A stretch of DNA of 64,000 nt, from positions 1-64,000 of the forward strand of contig CADCKQ010000007.1 in the NCBI GenBank assembly GCA_902802045.1, written 5' to 3'. The position numbers and the translations under genes were made by a program. Within the stretch, counting starts at the first letter, position 1; the number at the start of each line of letters is the position of its first letter. Positions 61,281 to 64,000 of the stretch are shown in pieces. The notes beneath the pieces are model-generated. The model did no database searches. It was not told the DNA's origin and saw only the letters and a program-made list of their open reading frames with translations. This DNA comes from Oscillospiraceae bacterium. GTDB taxonomy: Bacteria; Bacillota; Clostridia; Oscillospirales; Oscillospiraceae.

Positions 61281-63119
61281 TTATTCTACCGTTACAGATT
61301 TTGCCAGATTTCTGGGTTTGTCGATATCACAGCCCCTCTGAAGCGCGACATAATACGCGAAGAGCTGCATGGGAATGATACCCAGAGAGGGCTGAAATAT
61401 CAGAGAAGTACGAGGAATGCAGAGGACGTTCTGAACAGTCTTTTTCAGTTCTTCTGCCATGTCACAGGTCGTGAGCGCTATGACATCAGCGCCTCTCGAC
61501 TTGACTTCGATGATATTGGAAAGCTCCTTGTCAAACAGCGGCAGAAAGGTGGAGAGTGCGATCACGAGAGTGCCGCTCTCTATAAGAGAGATCGTACCGT
61601 GTTTGAGTTCACCGGAGGCATAAGCTTCAGAGTGCACGTAAGAGATCTCCTTTAATTTCAGGCTGGATTCCAGCCCCAGAGCATAGTCCAGATTGCGTCC
61701 GATATAGAAAACTGAATCATGGTTGAAATAGCGGGAGGCAAAGTATTTTATGTCTTCCGTATTTTTCAGTATCATCTCCATTTTCTCGGGAAGCTTTCTC
61801 AGTTCTTCCAGAAGAGCCGAGTATTCTTCGCTGCTTATCCTGCCGCAGATATCTGCAAACCAGATGCCGAGCATGTCCAGAAGCACAAGCTGGGTGCTGT
61901 AGGCTTTTGTCGTCGCAACAGCGATCTCCGGGCCCGCCCAGGTATACAGAACGTGGTCAGACTCTCTTGCGATCGAACTTCCGACTACATTAACAATGGA
62001 AAGGATCCTTGCGCCGAGATCCCTCGCTTTTCTCAGCGCAGCCATGCTGTCCAGAGTTTCTCCGGACTGACTGATAACAATGACTAAGGTCCCTTCATCT
62101 ACAAGCGGGTCGGCATAACGAAATTCCGATGCAAGCATTACATCCACCGGAATTCTGATCAGTCTCTCAAGATTGTATTTTCCCACCATACCGACATGAT
62201 AACTGGAGCCGCAGGCAACTATAAAGATCTTCTTCATGCCTCGTATATAGGCTTCATCGAGCTTCAGCTCATCAAAAACGATTCGGTCTTCTTTTATTCG
62301 CGGAGCTACCGTTTTTCTTACAGCATCAGGCTGCTCCATGATCTCCTTGAACATGAAATGCGCGTAGCCGCCCTTTTCGGCCGCGCTTATGTCCCATTCG
62401 ACGAAGCTGTGTTCTTTATCGATCTTTCGGCCAAGAGCGTCAAAAACAGTTATCGAATCGGCAGTGACAAGCGCAACCTCTCCGTCTTCCATAAAAGACA
62501 CTTCACGGGTGTGCTTTATTATCGCAGTGACATCCGACGCAATAAAATTGCAGCCCTTGCCGTAACCGAGCAGGAGAGGAGCGTCTTTTCGAGCAGCGAT
62601 AAAGCTGCCGGGGGTATCGGCGCAGAGAATTCCAAGAGCATAAGCACCTTCGATACGATGCAACACCCGGTATACGGACATCATCAGATCTCCGTCCTGT
62701 CTGTAGTAGAAAGCAAGAAGCTGGGCTACGACTTCAGTATCCGTTTCCGACTGAAAGCAGACGCCTTTTGAAAGAAGAAACTCTTTGATCTCAACATAGT
62801 TCTCAATTATTCCGTTGTGGACTACAGCAATCTTGTTGTCCTGACTGAGATGCGGGTGGGAATTAACGTCATTAGGCTCGCCGTGAGTAGCCCAGCGCGT
62901 GTGACCGATCCCGATGGTCCCGTCCATATTCCTGCCTTCATCGGTCAGACCCTTCAGCACCTCCAGCCTGCCTTTAGCCTTCTTCACCTGAAGCCCGCGG
63001 GACGGTGAATAAACTGCAACTCCGGCTGAGTCATATCCTCTGTATTCAAGATGCTTCAGCCCGTCCAGCAATATGGGTGCTGCCTGCTCTGTTCCGACAA
63101 ATCCTACGATTCCGCACAT
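61281..63119 (-). CDS. glmS: Glutamine-fructose-6-phosphate aminotransferase (isomerising)
   Basis: 612 residues, ATG with GAGGTGA upstream. N-terminus MCGIVGFVG carries the catalytic Cys2; GHTRWATHGEPNDVNSHPH completes the glutaminase; two SIS domains follow with IVACGSSYHVGMVGKYNLER and ISQSGETLDSMAALRKA. It makes glucosamine-6-phosphate for cell-wall precursors. Only 17 bases separate it from asnB, so no glmS ribozyme can precede it. Confidence 0.97.
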   Translation of the reverse strand: MCGIVGFVGTEQAAPILLDGLKHLEYRGYDSAGVAVYSPSRGLQVKKAKGRLEVLKGLTDEGRNMDGTIGIGHTRWATHGEPNDVNSHPHLSQDNKIAVVHNGIIENYVEIKEFLLSKGVCFQSETDTEVVAQLLAFYYRQDGDLMMSVYRVLHRIEGAYALGILCADTPGSFIAARKDAPLLLGYGKGCNFIASDVTAIIKHTREVSFMEDGEVALVTADSITVFDALGRKIDKEHSFVEWDISAAEKGGYAHFMFKEIMEQPDAVRKTVAPRIKEDRIVFDELKLDEAYIRGMKKIFIVACGSSYHVGMVGKYNLERLIRIPVDVMLASEFRYADPLVDEGTLVIVISQSGETLDSMAALRKARDLGARILSIVNVVGSSIARESDHVLYTWAGPEIAVATTKAYSTQLVLLDMLGIWFADICGRISSEEYSALLEELRKLPEKMEMILKNTEDIKYFASRYFNHDSVFYIGRNLDYALGLESSLKLKEISYVHSEAYASGELKHGTISLIESGTLVIALSTFLPLFDKELSNIIEVKSRGADVIALTTCDMAEELKKTVQNVLCIPRTSLIFQPSLGIIPMQLFAYYVALQRGCDIDKPRNLAKSVTVE

Positions 63120-63136
63120 TTTGTTTCACCTCTGAT

Positions 63137-64000
63137 TTATATTCCGCTCGCGCCGTAGTTTGAGAGTACTCTTGCCGACGGGTCATCCACATTGCAGCCT
63201 TCCCACTCTTTGTTCGGCATCCAGAAATCGGCGATCATTTCCGCCTGACCGGGATAATGCTTTTCGAAGATGTCCCTGTAGAGAAGACTCTCTTTTGTAA
63301 ACGGCCTGCAGTACGAATATTTTGCACAGCCCTCAGCGAAGGCCTTATCATCATAAACGGTTTCGGCATATTCCTTCAGGTCATCCACCATCGAATGCCC
63401 GACAGCATCGGAAAATGCCGCTTTCTGTCTCCAGAGGATCTCGTCCGGGAGAATATGATCATTTTCAAAGGCATGGCGGAGAAGATATTTCCCCATGTTG
63501 TACCTGTTCATCTTCAGGGACGGGTCGGCCGACATGACATAACGGACAAATTCAAGATCCCCGAAAGGCACCCTGGCTTCCATAGAGTTTACGGAGATGC
63601 AGCGGTCTGCCCGCAGGACGTCATACATATGAAGCTCGTCGATCCGTTTCTTGCTTTCAGCCTGAAAGGCCTCGGGGGATGGCGCAAAGTCGGTATATTT
63701 GTATCCGAAAAGCTCGTCGGAGATCTCTCCGGTCATAAGGACCCGGATATCTGTATGTTCATGAATGGCTTTGCAGCAGAGATACATGCCCAGGCTCGCG
63801 CGTACAGTGGTGATATCCCATGTTCCGAGCAGACGGACGACCTCATCCAGAGCATTCAAAACGTCCTCGCGAGTCATATGAAAGGCTGTGTGCTCAGCCC
63901 CTATATAATCTGCTGCGATCTGAGCGTATTTAAGGTCTATCGGGTCTTTATCCATGCCTATTGCAAAGGTCCTGACCTTTTTGCCCAGAAGCTTTGAAGA
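63137..64000 (-). CDS. asnB: Asparagine synthetase B, N-terminal part outside window
   Basis: The frame is open to the right edge, so the gene starts beyond base 64000. The visible 287 codons cover the C-terminal synthetase domain: FAIGMDKDPIDLKYAQIAAD, then VLMTGEISDELFGYKYTDFA (the ATP loop region) and RCISVNSMEARVPFGDLEFV, all close to AsnB. The glutaminase N-terminus with its Cys1 must lie to the right. First gene seen of the operon with glmS, purA and purB. Confidence 0.93.
   Translation of the reverse strand, partial: SSKLLGKKVRTFAIGMDKDPIDLKYAQIAADYIGAEHTAFHMTREDVLNALDEVVRLLGTWDITTVRASLGMYLCCKAIHEHTDIRVLMTGEISDELFGYKYTDFAPSPEAFQAESKKRIDELHMYDVLRADRCISVNSMEARVPFGDLEFVRYVMSADPSLKMNRYNMGKYLLRHAFENDHILPDEILWRQKAAFSDAVGHSMVDDLKEYAETVYDDKAFAEGCAKYSYCRPFTKESLLYRDIFEKHYPGQAEMIADFWMPNKEWEGCNVDDPSARVLSNYGASGI

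Noticed and set aside
63120..63136. glmS ribozyme upstream of glmS
   Set aside because: Only 17 bases separate asnB and glmS, too short for the ribozyme.
1..64000. tRNA, rRNA, CRISPR arrays and insertion sequences
   Set aside because: I found no clover-leaf arms with the GTTCGAATC-type loop in intergenic DNA, no repeated spacer pattern and no transposase motif.

Overview
The window reads as a chromosome segment of a low-to-moderate GC Gram-positive anaerobe of the class Clostridia, most likely a gut Lachnospiraceae-like organism. This placement is inferred from gene content: FtsEX with a PcsB-like M23 hydrolase, DegV/FakB proteins, a class B sortase, a CdaR/PucR regulator, FeoAB with a FeoB-associated Cys-rich protein, 2-hydroxyacyl-CoA dehydratase-like subunits, ferredoxin-fused reductases, strong Shine-Dalgarno sites and sigma-A type promoters. 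I see no rRNA, tRNA, CRISPR array, phage gene or insertion sequence. Both ends cut through genes: a surface protein on the left and asparagine synthetase on the right.

Layout. 0-5 kb: a frameshifted surface protein, then two adjacent TIR-domain membrane proteins, the second carrying a long TPR region. 5-14 kb: a P-loop protein with a small Cys-rich protein, a GH36 alpha-galactosidase, a lipoprotein, a SpoIIE/PP2C phosphatase, an EamA exporter and a PlsC-type acyltransferase. 14-25.7 kb: a forward block of cdaR-like, ftsE, ftsX, M23 hydrolase and an S41 pseudoprotease, then greA, lysS (with an extra tRNA-binding domain), a large Fe-S/FAD oxidoreductase and gpmA. 25.7-34.5 kb: a FUSC-HAD fusion, polA, yhaM, two lipoproteins, a ferredoxin-fused aldo/keto reductase and a CYTH protein. 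34.5-38.8 kb: the feo iron-uptake operon and a CDF transporter. 38.8-43.8 kb, reverse strand: FHA-FtsW, a class B PBP and an ABC-F protein in one overlapping operon. 43.8-48.3 kb: mrp, glyA, a possible small RNA, and a GntR/ABC operon with its own palindromic operator. 48.3-51.6 kb: two DegV genes, a sortase B and trmL. 51.7-58.4 kb: a 2-hydroxyacyl-CoA dehydratase-like pair with a 55-residue membrane protein, an FMN-dependent 2-hydroxyacid oxidase, an LRR-like membrane protein and a GMP synthase that lacks its glutaminase domain. 58.5-64 kb, reverse strand: asnB, glmS, purA and purB in one tight operon.

How the genes work together. The ftsEX/M23/S41 block and the FtsW/PBP pair serve septal and wall synthesis. 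The feo block takes up ferrous iron. The asnB-glmS-purA-purB operon groups nitrogen-dependent biosynthesis and meets guaA at a shared bidirectional terminator.

The best candidates for undescribed biology are the TIR/TIR-TPR pair, which has a Toll-receptor-like topology and one apparently dead TIR; the S41 protein in the ftsEX operon that has lost both catalytic residues; the transporter fused to a degenerate HAD domain; the GATase-less GMP synthase; a putative short RNA after glyA; and the microprotein in the dehydratase operon. All functions come from reading motifs by eye; no database search was possible.
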